Both the position numbers and the translations under genes were made by a program. Of a DNA stretch of 64,000 nucleotides, positions 9,399-20,030 are shown one piece after another. This DNA comes from Nannochloris sp. 'desiccata' (taxonomy: Eukaryota; Chlorophyta; Trebouxiophyceae; Chlorellales; Chlorellaceae). How positions within the stretch are numbered: the stretch's first letter is position 1; the number at the start of each line of letters is the position of its first letter. A model generated the notes under the pieces. That model was not told the origin of the DNA. It saw only the letters and a program-made list of their open reading frames with translations, and made no database searches. Location of the stretch: the NCBI GenBank assembly GCA_019044685.2, contig JAGTXX020000010.1:310001-374000 (forward strand). The letters are read 5' to 3'.

Positions 9399-12300
9399 TT
9401 ACTCGACACCTTCGATCTTATCCTCGACCTGGCTGTACAACTCCCTCAAACGATCCAAAGCTTCAGGGCTAGCATCCCAGTATCCACGACCATTAGCCTC
9501 CAAGAAGGTAGCCACAAGTTTACGGAAAGAGTTGGGATTAGCATCCAACAAACGAGCAGCCATCTCCGGATCCTCGATGAAAGTGGCATTTGCCTCGTCG
9601 TAAACCCAGTTGTCAACCATACCTGAGGTGGCAGACCAGCCCATGGTGTTTGTAAGACGCTTTTGAATCTCACGGACACCTTCATAGCCACTGCTGAGCA
9701 TACCTTCGTACCATTTAGGGTTAAGCAACTTGGTACGAGCATCCAAACGGACAGTTTCACCTAGAGAGCGAACCTGAGCGTTGGCGGTGGTGGTGTCCGC
9801 AATGAAGGCGGAAGGAGCTTTTCCATCGTTACGGAGACCCTGAACCAACTTGGTAGGATCGGAGTCGAAGTAATGGGAGACATCAGTGAGAGAAATCTCG
9901 GAAGAATCGAGATTCTGGAAAGTAACATCCACCTTCTTCATGGCAGAAACAAACGCCTCGCGGTTTGCTTCACCGCCAGCACCAGGGCGATCAGAGTTGA
10001 AGGCAAAGGACTTACGGGACATGTACATCTCTTGTAACTGGTTCTCATCTTGCCAAGACGAGTTCTCAACTGCCAAGTTGACGTTGGAAGAATAAGAGCC
10101 TGACGCGTTGGAGAAGACACGAGTGGCCGCTTCACGGAGGGACACGCCCTGCTCTTTAGCCTCGTCAATAGCGTGCTTGCGGACGAAATTCATCTCTAAA
10201 GGTTCATCCTGTTCAGCAGCAAGCTTGATAGCACGATCCAGCAAGTTCATTTGGTTGACAAACAAATCACGGAAGACACCAGAGCAGTTGACAACTACAT
10301 CAACTCGGGGACGACCAAGTTCTTCGAGAGGAATAACCTCAAGCTTGTTTACGCGACCGAGAGCATCAGGAACGGGCTTAATGCCGACCATCATGCACAC
10401 CTGAGCGAGGGATTCACCATAGGTCTTGATGTTATCAGTTCCCCACAAAACAACAGCAATGGACTCAGGGTACTTGCCACCATTGTCGAGCGCTTGACGT
10501 TCCAAAAGACGATCGACCACCTGTTTTGCGTTTTTAATAGCAGCAGCAGTGGGAATGGACTGAGGATCCAAGGCATGGATGTTCTTACCGGTAGGTAATA
10601 CACCAGGGTTACGGATAGGGTCACCACCGGGACCAGGCTCAGTGTATTTACCTTCAAGAGCCTCACGGAGAGCACCAAGCTCGTTATCTTTCACGACCTG
10701 GGTCAAACAGAACTCGATATACTGGAAGAGAGTAACGAGCTCTAAGCGATCAGCAGAAGCGAATTCACCTCCTTCAAGGGCACGTACCCAAGGCTCCACA
10801 CTAATTCCAAATGCTTTGGTAATCTCTGCAATCCAATTCTTACCAATACGACCATCAAAGCCAGTACGGTCATTTACAAACTCACGGACACATGCTCTGG
10901 TAGCCTGAGTAATACGCTGAAGTAAATCAACATCAGCAAGAACACCCTGGTTGTTACCGGAGTAGATTTGTTCGATATCACGGCCAATAGCACGGGCTAA
11001 GATACCGGGCATGCCCTTGATGGGAGGGTTGTTGTCAGGGCGATCGAGCTCTGCAATGTTGACCAGGGTGGCTATGGCCTCCTCAGCAGTAGGGGGGCAT
11101 CCAACGATGTGGAGACCGCAAGGAAGGAGACGGGACTCAATTTCCATGAGTTTGCGGTAGACGTTACCAACCACAAGATCCTTTTGCTCAATGCTGAGCT
11201 CGGAGCAATCAGAGTCTCCAGCAGGGAGATCGACGTCTTTATCCAGATTGCATTGACGGGCAGTCTCGATGATGGTAGCGCAGATAGCGTTAGCACGGCC
11301 AGATTCACGCATTCCTTGGTAAGAGGAAATTAATTCCTTGAGCTCCTTGAGTCCCTTGTAGAGACCAGCGTTCTCAGCAGGGGGAGTCAAGTAAGAGATG
11401 GTGTTGGCATAAGAACGACGCTTAGCAATGGTAGCCTCAGAAGGGTTGTTGGCAGCGTAGTAGTAAAGGTTGGGGATGGTACCGATGAGAGAATCAGGGT
11501 AGCAGACACCAGACATACCGACTTGCTTGCCAGGCATGAATTCTAAAGACCCGTGAGTCCCAAAATGAAGAACGGCATCAGCACCAAAGATGGACTCCAA
11601 GAAAGTATAATAAGCAGCGAACCCGTGATGAGGGGAAGCAGAGCGGGAGAAAAGGAGTCTCATAGGGTCACCTTCATAACCGAAGGTAGGCTGCACACCG
11701 ATGAAAACATTTCCGAATTGTTTTCCGAAAATGAGTAATTCTTGGCCATTGGTGTTCAAAGTGCCAGGAGGCTTACCCCAGTTCTCTTCCAAAGCTTCAG
11801 CATAGGGGCAAAGCTTTTGATATTCGTCAACAGACATCTTATAGGCGATGTTCATGTCAGCAGAGTTGAAACGAGCTTCTTCAGCATTGAGAATTGACTT
11901 CATGAGTAAATCCTCATTGGGAGGGAGCATGCCAACATCATAGCCATCCTTCTGAAGATCCTTGAGAACACGGTGGATAGAACCAAAGACATTCAAGTAG
12001 GCAGCAGTACCAACGTTACCCTTGTCAGGAGGGAAAGAGAACACAGTAATTGCCAACTTCTTCTGTGATTTAGGCTTGGAGGCAAGATTAGCCCATTTGA
12101 TGGCACGAGCGCAGAGAGCATCGATACGATCAGGCAAAGAGTGAGACTTGCCAGTAGCAGAGTCACGTCCAGCAAAGACAATAGGCTCAATACCACCATC
12201 CAACTCAGGCAAAGCAACTTGAAGAGCAACCTGAACGGGATGCACACCAAGCTCAGAGTCCAACCACTCCTCAGTAGTTTGGAACACCAAAGGTAAAGAC

Positions 12301-14114
12301 ACCAAGTAAGGCACATTGAGAGATTTAAGAGCCTCGACAGCCTTGGGAGCATCCTGGCGAGCAGGGCCACCGACCAAAGCAAACCCAGTCAAAGAGACAA
12401 CACAGTTGACGAAAGACTTTCCAGAGCCCAAGGGGTCATAGAAGAACTTCTTCACAGGGGAAGAGAAATCAAGACCACCGGCAAAGACGGGGACAACCTT
12501 GGCACCACGTGCTTCCATCTCGGAGACCACACCAGCATAGTGACCCTCATCGCCAGTGACGAGATGAGAGCGCTGGAGGACAAGACCGATGATAGGAGCA
12601 TCCTTGGCGAAAGTCATGTCAGTACGGGTATCATACCAGTTGAGGTATTCTTTGATATCTTCATACATGCCAGAGGGGGCAAGAGGATGCCAGATGCCGA
12701 CATCGGGGAAGACCTCGGGCTCAGCAGCAGTGAAGTCAAAGTTCTTGAGAGCAGGCATGTAGGCCTGAGCAGTGGAAAGAAGCAAGTTTTCCAAGTTTTC
12801 GGGATTGCCACCAAGCCAGTACTGGAGAGAGTTGACAAACTGGCGAGCGTCTTGAGCCTTGTCGCTGGGCAAGTACTTGAGCACCTTGGGAAGGGTACGG
12901 ACAAGCTTGAGGAGACCTTCTTCAAAGTTATCGTTGTTCTGGCGAGCAGATTTAATGAAATCACCAATGATAGACTTGCTCTGGCCGAGCTGGCTCATGT
13001 TGAAGGTACCAAGCTTGTTCAATTTCATGACTTGAGGCATGGATGGGAAGATGAGGCAAGCATCTAAGGTGTCGCGGACAGGGTTAATGGCCTCAACAAT
13101 CTTATCAGCAAGCTCTTCAATGAAAATTAAAGATCCGATAAAAATGTTGGCAGAAGCAACATCAGCCTTGAACGCTTCGAAATTCTTAGCGTCACGAAGT
13201 TCCTCCAAAAGGTAACCCACAATCTCAACGCACACCTCACTGCGCTTGGCATTGATGTTTTTCACAGCAGCGGCAAGACTGCTCTGGTACTGGGACTCGA
13301 GGACAACGTACACAACCTTGATCTTAGTGCGGCCCTTGATCTCGGGCACAATGCGGCGAGATTCAGGGTCAACGCTAGTGAAGCCACCGCCTGCAACAAA
13401 AAGGGAGCAAGTATAGACAATATGAAGGTTAGATAAGGGTGTAGGAGGACTAAAATGGGCAAATTTTGTAAATATACAACCCAGCTGTCACGTTATCCTT
13501 TCAGACGATTTGAGAGCCACAAGATCAATCAAACAAGAGTAACTGAGTGTAAGGCCCGATTGGGGCTCAAACCCGTTGACTGATGGCAGTTGATGGTCGA
13601 TTGCAGCCTAGGGAATGAATATTAAAGCCCAACTTACCCATCATTCCAGAGCCAATGCTGATCTTCAAAGGTTCGTCTCCATTGGTGCTTCCTCCTACGG
13701 TGAGAGGAGCATCAAGGCCGGCGCTGGTAGCTTTGGATGATACCTGTAAGAACGAATTAAAAACGATTTAGCATCGATGCTAGCAAGAACAAAGCTACAT
13801 TGATAATCTGATAATTTTAGTTCAGCTTTGAGATAAGATAATGCTTACCTTGCGAGGGGCATCACCCATAGCAGTCACCACGGTGCGCTTATTATAGCTC
13901 TGAAGTATTCAAAAGAAATGTAGAGTTTTAGGGCCTGTTTGGAGACAAATTTCCCAAATGATATCTTGCATGTCACCGAAAACATGGTGCACATTTTGGA
14001 TTCTGTGAGTTCAAAATGCGATCCATTGCCGGGCGTAAAACATACCTTCACATTTCTGACATTGATACTGGTAGGCAGGCTACAGCCGGCCAAAGAGCGG
14101 GCCTGACCCTGCAT
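9399..14114 (-). CDS. CHLH: Magnesium chelatase subunit H, chloroplast
   Basis: Four exons: 14046-14114, 13849-13899, 13638-13743 and 9399-13390. Their phases agree and give 1405 residues, close to algal and plant CHLH. The mature region opens with [20 protein letters not shown] and continues over the whole cobaltochelatase CobN/BchH family length to a TAA at 9399. Conserved blocks include [20 protein letters not shown] and [24 protein letters not shown] is the porphyrin-binding subunit that inserts Mg2+ into protoporphyrin IX together with CHLI and CHLD, the committed step of chlorophyll synthesis; in plants it is GUN5 and takes part in plastid-to-nucleus signalling. The short first exons ([16 protein letters not shown] and on) act as the transit peptide. 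It shares a 358-bp divergent upstream gap with the cytochrome b5-like gene. Confidence 0.97.
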
Positions 14115-14472
14115 GCTTATTTTGCTAGAACCTCGAGCAGCAAAGCAAATGAAAGCTGCCACAGCGGTTACAAGCTAGAATGAAAAGCTGAGAGATATTG
14201 TTATAATTTTTAGCGTTCCTAGTAACTTGTGGAAGCCCAAAATGGCCTCAAACTGAAAAGATATGAAGGATGCAACGGGATCAAATGCACATGCAACTAT
14301 GCCTATGGTTTGAATAGCAATTAATTCGAGAATGGCCACCACTTTTAAAGTTATATATCAGATTTATTGTATATCAAGGTACTAGAATAGTCCTCAAACC
14401 CGATTTATTCCACTTTGAGCACTTGCCATCACCAATTGCGATTCAAACTTGTTTTTTTGTTTTTAAACAAAA
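14115..14472. promoter_or_regulatory. Divergent intergenic region, CHLH / cytochrome b5-like
   Basis: This gap separates the ATGs of two divergently transcribed genes and so must contain both promoters. An AT-rich TTATATATC about 120 bp before the cytochrome b5-like ATG could act as a TATA element; nothing else specific is visible. Confidence 0.4.
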
Positions 14473-14856
14473 ATGGACCAAAACGTGGCTTTAGCAGTCA
14501 TTAGTTCAATTCTAGGTGCTGTACTTGCCTATATCCTACTAATTATCATCATCGGTAACAATTCTGCCAAGTTAGCTCAACCTGCTGTCATAAAACTGGA
14601 GCCTCGTGGCTACACTAGAGCCGAGGTAGCCAAGCACAATCAAGAAGGAGACCTTTGGCTTATATTACGTGCTAGAGGTAGTGATAAACTACAAGTCTAC
14701 GATCTTAGCACCTATGCCGACCAACATCCAGGGGGTGATGCTATTTTTACAAATGCAGGGGGGGACGCCACAAAGGGATTCATGGGGCCACAGCACCCCC
14801 CTAGTGTCCATGATCTAATCCCTGAGTATTATATTGGATGGCTTGAAGATGAATAA
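14473..14856 (+). CDS. Membrane-anchored cytochrome b5-domain protein (MAPR/b5-like)
   Basis: This intronless gene encodes 127 residues. Residues 6-28 form one hydrophobic N-terminal membrane segment, and the rest is a cytochrome b5-like haem domain. The domain has GYTRAEVAKHN, then DLWLILRARGSDKLQVYDLS, then DQHPGGDAIFTNAGGDATKGF, with the haem-ligand His in HPGG, and a second candidate His in the QHPPSVHDLI segment before the closing YYIGWL. The anchor sits at the N-terminus, unlike classical ER cytochrome b5 with a C-terminal anchor, and resembles plant small b5-like and progesterone-receptor-membrane-type proteins. It probably carries electrons or haem at the ER or another endomembrane. 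Its substrate enzyme cannot be told from sequence. Confidence 0.85.
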   Translation: MDQNVALAVISSILGAVLAYILLIIIIGNNSAKLAQPAVIKLEPRGYTRAEVAKHNQEGDLWLILRARGSDKLQVYDLSTYADQHPGGDAIFTNAGGDATKGFMGPQHPPSVHDLIPEYYIGWLEDE

Positions 14857-15280
14857 TGCAGTAATGAAGGTATTTATTGAAAAACTAATGAGTAGTCGAA
14901 TGAGTGTAAGAAACGGATTCTCGTTAGTTGCAGAGAAGAGTCAACTGAAATTCTTCTGTCGAAGTCGTTGTCTTTGACGAGCTGTAGAATAGAGGCGACG
15001 TTGGTTTTAGTTTGCTGGTTCAGATTGAAATGGATCTACAAAGTATGATCAGCGCACACATGGCCACTGCAATCTACGGAGAACCTGTTTTGTTAAGCCT
15101 TGGCTCTTCTTTACCACACTTTCGGGCGGGAGATGCCTCCCAGCTGCCTTTTGTTCTTTCCAGCCTCGTTCTCCGAAGGCTTCATAACCCTCTCTCCCAC
15201 CATCTTGCTTTCAGAAAAAAAAATCATAAACATTAACTAAGTTCTTTAAAAGCTTACTCACCTACTTACACTCTTTTACC
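14857..15280. other. Intergenic, no gene seen
   Basis: This stretch holds the 3' end of the b5-like transcript and the promoter of the small gene at 15281. A 74-codon open frame at 15012-15236 has no recognisable feature and is probably chance. Confidence 0.5.
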
Positions 15281-15660
15281 ATGTCTGGACAAGGTCAATT
15301 CAAAGGTGCGTTCTATCCGGCGGCCTTGCCTTCTGGCAAGTCCAAGGGCCACTGCTACCTTGTGTTGGATGCATGCCTCAATGCTCGTTTTTTTGATTTT
15401 ACTTAGTCCCGCCAATATATCATTTCTATGATCTATCTAATGATTCTAACCCTTTTATACTCTTCTGTTACCTCATTAGCACAGGCGTCACTACGGACGT
15501 TGATAAGCGCCACGGCGATCCCAACCTCGCCGGCTTGAGCAGTGGCGAAAAAGCCGCTTTGAGCCGCGGACAAGAGCCCAAGGGTGTCCAGGAGAGCGAG
15601 GAGAAGAAGGAGGCTGCTGAGCGCTACATGGCTCAGAAGCAGGGTGGAGGCCAGGAGTAA
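15281..15660 (+). CDS. Small hydrophilic, stress-protein-like polypeptide, 66 aa
   Basis: Exon 1 (15281-15305) and exon 2 (15485-15660) join across a 179-bp GT-AG intron that splits a Gly codon. The 66-residue product begins MSGQGQFKGVTTDVDKRHGD and ends QKQGGGQE. It is rich in Gly, Gln, Glu and Lys, has no Cys, Trp or hydrophobic core, and has a charged middle (ESEEKKEAAERYMAQKQ) likely to be helical. The composition is like small LEA or fungal stress-induced proteins, but I cannot name a family. TGTAA, the usual chlorophyte polyadenylation signal, occurs about 115 bp after the stop. Clean splice phase and strong codon regularity support a real, probably well-expressed gene. Confidence 0.7.
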
Positions 15661-16015
15661 ATGTGTGGTGTTGGAAAGCCACAGTTTCACTTGTCTCTGA
15701 TGTGAAGTGAATGCATATTGCTTGCCGTGTGCCGTGTTCTCATGCTTTACTTGCAATTTAAATTGTTTGCCAGTTGTAACATAGCGTAAACAATTGTTCA
15801 ATAAATAAGTGAAATAGGCTTGCACCAAAAGTCAAAGGCGATGGTTTGACTACAGCAACAAACTCTGCACCGCTTGGAAAACCGCTATATATGCATTGAA
15901 TATGAATGGAACCTTTATCATGTGCCTATACAGAGGTCAATAATAGCTGCCTTCTCTAGTTTCTTGGAATAAAACGTCAACTGTCTTCCGCTAATATCAA
16001 GTGATCTGAGCAGAG
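15661..16015. other. Intergenic, no gene seen
   Basis: This contains the 3' untranslated region of the small gene, including TGTAA near 15775, and the upstream region of the SAS-6 gene. No other feature is visible. Confidence 0.5.
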
Positions 16016-17978
16016 ATGCAAGATCCAGTTGACTTGCGCACTATCTTTTGGAAAACCGCTCCAATCACGGTCAGAAGAAGTGAACGCGATGAATCATTTG
16101 CTGAACTCAATGTAAGAGTGCTAGCAGGTTATAGCAATGGTAGCGAGGCACTAAAGGTCAGATTTAATCGCAAGATTTGCTCATCTATGTCAACTTACAG
16201 GATTTCATCTCTATTCGCCTCATCAGTACTTCTATTTCCATTCTGCAGCTTGTACGCATTTACATATCAAATGATGCCGAGTCTTGTTTTCTATATTCAC
16301 TGGATATTTTAGAACAACACTATGGGCGCGTCAGAGAAGAAGAGCAGTTGCTAGTGGACTTTGCGGGGTTTGCAGAGAAGGTAGCCTGGTTACTGAATCA
16401 ATGCTGTGGTGATAGCGGTGAAAACGATAGCCACATTGCGGTAGACAAAAGTCATACCAAAGAAACAACACCACTGCAACCACCGCAGCACCTATCAGCA
16501 TCGCCACCGCCCTCTGGACCAGCAGTGGGCAAAGAAGGCCATTGTAAGTTCCGAGCTATTTTAAACGTATTTGGATCTGGAGCTGGTTTATTACGGTTGG
16601 TAGAGTCTAATACGTTTAAAGACTTGGCTCACTTATCTCTGCAACTCAGAGCGGGGTCAGATTCTAGTATTAAGCAGGTAAATCCGCTATTCTTTTCATC
16701 TGCACACCTTCTTCTATATCATTCCAATACGAAATTTCCAATATTTCATTGACTTAACTCTGTTTCTTAATTTTCTCTATGTAGTTCTTAGCTTTCCGTC
16801 TGGGTGAGGTGAAGGCTGACTGCAGCAGGCTGTCGGCATCGTTGTATGAAATGCATGCTGCGAAAAACAATCTAGAAGCAGAGCTTAAATCCTGCCAAAG
16901 AGCCGCTGCAGATATGTCTCAAGACAACCAAACCAAACTGCATCAGGCTAATGCAGAAATATCTGGGTTTAAAACTCAACTAAAAGCCGCACAAGCTTCA
17001 ACCAGCATGCTCAAAGAAGAGCTAGCCTCTGTCCACGAGCAGCTTGCCACAGCACGCGACAGAGCGTCCATTGCTGAGGCACAGGTGTCAAACTTACAGC
17101 ACACAAAGTCTGAGCTTGAGGTAGAGCTTTCTGAACGCTTATCTCAGCTCCAAGAAGCAACTACCCGAGCTGCGGTAGCGGAAGCATCAGCTGCCCAGGT
17201 CGTTCAACGATGCCAAGGATTCGAGGCAGCACTGCAGCAAGCTGAAATTCGCGTAGATGAATGGAAAGGAATCGCTTCTGGTCATCAACACAGCGCAGCA
17301 GCAGGTGCTGAAGAGGCAGCAGCATTGCGGGAACGCTGTGCTACTGCTGCCCAAGAGAATCTCGCTCTGCATAAGCAACTGCAAGAGAAGAGTGAAATGG
17401 CCACTGAAGCTGAAAATAAAGCGTCCGAACTACTAGAAAACTTGAAAATGAGCGAAAAGAAAGCAGCAGAATTGAAGGAAAAGTTGGAGTCGGTACAAAT
17501 ATCAGCTGGAGGTGTCCAAGCTGCTGCAGCAAAGGCAGCAACAGAGCTTGAAGAAGCAAGAGATAAAATTGAATCAAACGACAAAATGATTGCTTGGCTG
17601 AACAAACAGCTGACAGCAGCACAGTTACAAGCATCTACTGTAGCGAAACCACGTATCCAGGTAGTACCCTTCAATGGCAGCAATATTAGTACTGCGCATA
17701 ATATCCCAGCATTAAAACCATTCAACAGCGCGACTGCTTCTCTACCAGGTCTTCCCGCAGCTATCCCCGGTGGGCCCACCCCCGGTCTGAAATTAAAACA
17801 TAACAACAATAGCAACCACCAGCACTTTGCTACGATGACCACGCCCCCTATTGGTAATAGTAGCGCTGCTCCTATGCCTCTTACCCCTGAACATAGCTCG
17901 AGTCACGCAGATTGGCCAAAGCCTCGACCCCCTCTCCCTCGAGGCAGCCAACTTGTTGAACAACCTGCCAGCAAGTAG
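16016..17978 (+). CDS. SAS6: SAS-6, centriole cartwheel protein
   Basis: Exons 16016-16156, 16249-16677 and 16785-17978 give 587 residues with all introns in phase 0. The head domain matches SAS-6: LVRIYISNDAESCFLYSL, then EEQLLVDFAGFAEKVAWLL, then LVESNTFKDLAHLSLQLRAG, and FLAFRLGEVK at the start of the rod. Human SAS-6 has the same blocks (QQGLLVDFLAFPQKF and NPFKHLTHLSLKL). A long Ala/Glu/Lys/Gln coiled coil follows (about residues 195-480), then a Pro-rich tail. SAS-6 homodimers form the ninefold cartwheel hub; the Chlamydomonas orthologue is BLD12. The head carries a low-complexity insertion (about residues 102-133) between the two conserved halves. Its presence implies centrioles or basal bodies and so probably a flagellated stage. 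Confidence 0.88.
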
Positions 17979-18165
17979 CTAGTTAAAACCATTTTAACCA
18001 AACCTTATTTATTTCCCAGCTTTTGTATTGACTCAAATCTTAAAATCATAGATTAATAAGGCACTTCGAAAGCATGGATTATAATGAATAAACAAGTAAT
18101 GAACAAATATAACACATATAACAGAACCTCAGCGTGGTTACTTAAAGAAAGAAAACCCCGCTCCC

Positions 18166-19632
18166 TTAAATAGCACCAAGTGTTCTTAATTCTTCAATTT
18201 CAGCTTCAGTCATCCCCAAAAGTTCCCTCAAAACTACATCCGTATGCTCCCCCAACTCTGGACCAGCCCACCGTGTCCCTCCAGGAGTCCCATGCAACAC
18301 TGGCAACATTGCAGGTACTGTCACACTTTCTACCATTTCTGAAGTACTACTACTATTAGAACCCGTCATATTGCTACTAAAAAGTGGCGCTGATTCAAAC
18401 ATCCCACGTGCTTTATACTGCTCTTCCTCCATTATATCTTTGATACTTAAAATCGGCCCAGCAGGCACACGAGCTTCATTTAAAACGGCCATTACCCGCT
18501 CGCTAGAATTTGCCGCAACCCATTTTTCTATTGCCTCGACAATTTGAGCTTCATTCTCAACTCGTTTGGAGTCTGTAGCGTATAAAGGGTTCTCAAGACC
18601 CATCTCTGGGTGGCCTATAGCAGTCATAAGACGATTATAGACACTATTCCCATTGCCTCCAATGATGACATAAGTACCATCTTTTGCTTTCCAGCAGCCA
18701 GAAGGTACGACTCCAGTAATAGTACTACCAGATGGAGGTCGGATGGTTTTCTTACCAGAAGCTACGTATTCAGAAACACAGCCTTCGAGCATGTTGAAAA
18801 GACTCTCACTAATGGCTGCATCAACTACTTGCCCAAAGCCTTTTCCAACCGCGCTTTTAGCAACAGCAGCACCATTTCTACTACTACTATGTGGCCCATC
18901 ACGTTGCAATAACGCCATAACAGCACCAAATGCAGCATGCAAGCCAGCTAAAGAGTCCCCTAGACTTATATTTGGTCTTACCGGTGCACGGTCTGCATAG
19001 CCATTAACGTATCGAAAGCCTCCATACGCTTCACAGACGCTCGCATAACCTGGTAATGGTGCTTTCGGCCCAGTCTGACCATACCCAGAAATTCTGGTGT
19101 AGATTAGATGAGGTGGGAGATCGTTTGGTCCCAGTCCCCATTTTTCCATAACCCCAGGTCGGAAATTTTCGACTATAACATCGACATTTTGAGCTAATTT
19201 CTTAACGATTTCGCGACCCTGTTCTTGGTGAAGGTCTACAGTGATACATCGGCGGTTGCGGCCGTAAGATCGCCACCAAAGAGAGGTGCCGGTAGGGTCA
19301 AGATCTCTCAAGTGGCGTAAGGCGTCTCCTCTCCCTGGTGGTTCAATTTTGATAACATCAGCACCAAAATATGCTAGTAGACCGCTTGCAAAATTGCCAG
19401 CAACGACTTGGCCGAGGTCTAGGACTTTGTAGCCAGCGAGAGGGCCAGATGGCGGTGGCAGCGGCGGTGGGGATGAGGATGAAGAAGAGGATGCCTTTTC
19501 AACAGAAGAGTTGGTAGAGAATGAAACAGCATTTGAAAAGAGTGATGTTATACAGTATTTTGTTTCAAGTTGAGTATGCCGAAGGGCTAAAGAACGAGCT
19601 GCAGTAGGCAGCAAAGAAGTAACCATTGACAT
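18166..19632 (-). CDS. Family III CoA-transferase (CaiB/BaiF, SUGCT-like), probably mitochondrial
   Basis: One exon encodes 488 residues from the ATG at 19632. A Ser/Thr/Arg-containing leader (VTSLLPTAARSLALRHTQ) looks mitochondrial, and a Ser/Pro-rich linker precedes the catalytic domain at about residue 65. Family III blocks are clear: LAGYKVLDLGQVVAGNFA, FGADVIKIEPPGRGD, RCITVDLHQEQGREI, VIVENFRPGVMEKWGLG and RISGYGQTGPKAPLPGYA. The Asp in ISLGDSLAG aligns with the catalytic Asp that forms the CoA-anhydride/thioester intermediate. The closest mammalian architecture is succinate-hydroxymethylglutarate (glutarate) CoA-transferase, so transfer of CoA from succinyl-CoA to a dicarboxylic acid is likely. 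The exact acceptor cannot be read from sequence. Confidence 0.9.
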   Translation of the reverse strand: MSMVTSLLPTAARSLALRHTQLETKYCITSLFSNAVSFSTNSSVEKASSSSSSSPPPLPPPSGPLAGYKVLDLGQVVAGNFASGLLAYFGADVIKIEPPGRGDALRHLRDLDPTGTSLWWRSYGRNRRCITVDLHQEQGREIVKKLAQNVDVIVENFRPGVMEKWGLGPNDLPPHLIYTRISGYGQTGPKAPLPGYASVCEAYGGFRYVNGYADRAPVRPNISLGDSLAGLHAAFGAVMALLQRDGPHSSSRNGAAVAKSAVGKGFGQVVDAAISESLFNMLEGCVSEYVASGKKTIRPPSGSTITGVVPSGCWKAKDGTYVIIGGNGNSVYNRLMTAIGHPEMGLENPLYATDSKRVENEAQIVEAIEKWVAANSSERVMAVLNEARVPAGPILSIKDIMEEEQYKARGMFESAPLFSSNMTGSNSSSTSEMVESVTVPAMLPVLHGTPGGTRWAGPELGEHTDVVLRELLGMTEAEIEELRTLGAI

Positions 19633-20030
19633 CAATCTTCAGATGATACCTTCTAGCAGGATAGAGAGTACTTAAGAAGACTCCACCGCTCTGCTATAAA
19701 TTCTATAATTGCGTAACAGCTTGCTGATTTTCATATGCGTGTAAATACGAGATTTTCTCAGCAATTATTTATATATGCAGCTGGCTTCTTGTTTTCCTTC
19801 AAAACTTGGGTCTCGTGACCACCAGCTCACCATTTTTATTTTCTTGTTATTTTTGCAGCTTTATTTGACACCAATTTCAATTTGTTTATTGTTCAAACAG
19901 GCACAATAACACACCAGCCGAAACTATATTGAAGATCTTATTTTTATAAAATTCGCCGATTATCCAGCAAAAGTTTGTTGCCAAAGAGCGTGTCTCTGTG
20001 AGTTATATTTACATTTAGGTTGCACATATA
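19633..20030. promoter_or_regulatory. Divergent intergenic region, CoA-transferase / U2AF65-like
   Basis: The two ATGs face away from each other, so this 398-bp AT-rich gap carries both promoters. TTATATATGC near 19765 is a TATA-like candidate. No other element is evident. Confidence 0.4.

Noticed and set aside
9446..13462. Many open frames on both strands inside CHLH
   Set aside because: All overlap the strongly conserved CHLH coding frame and have no independent features.
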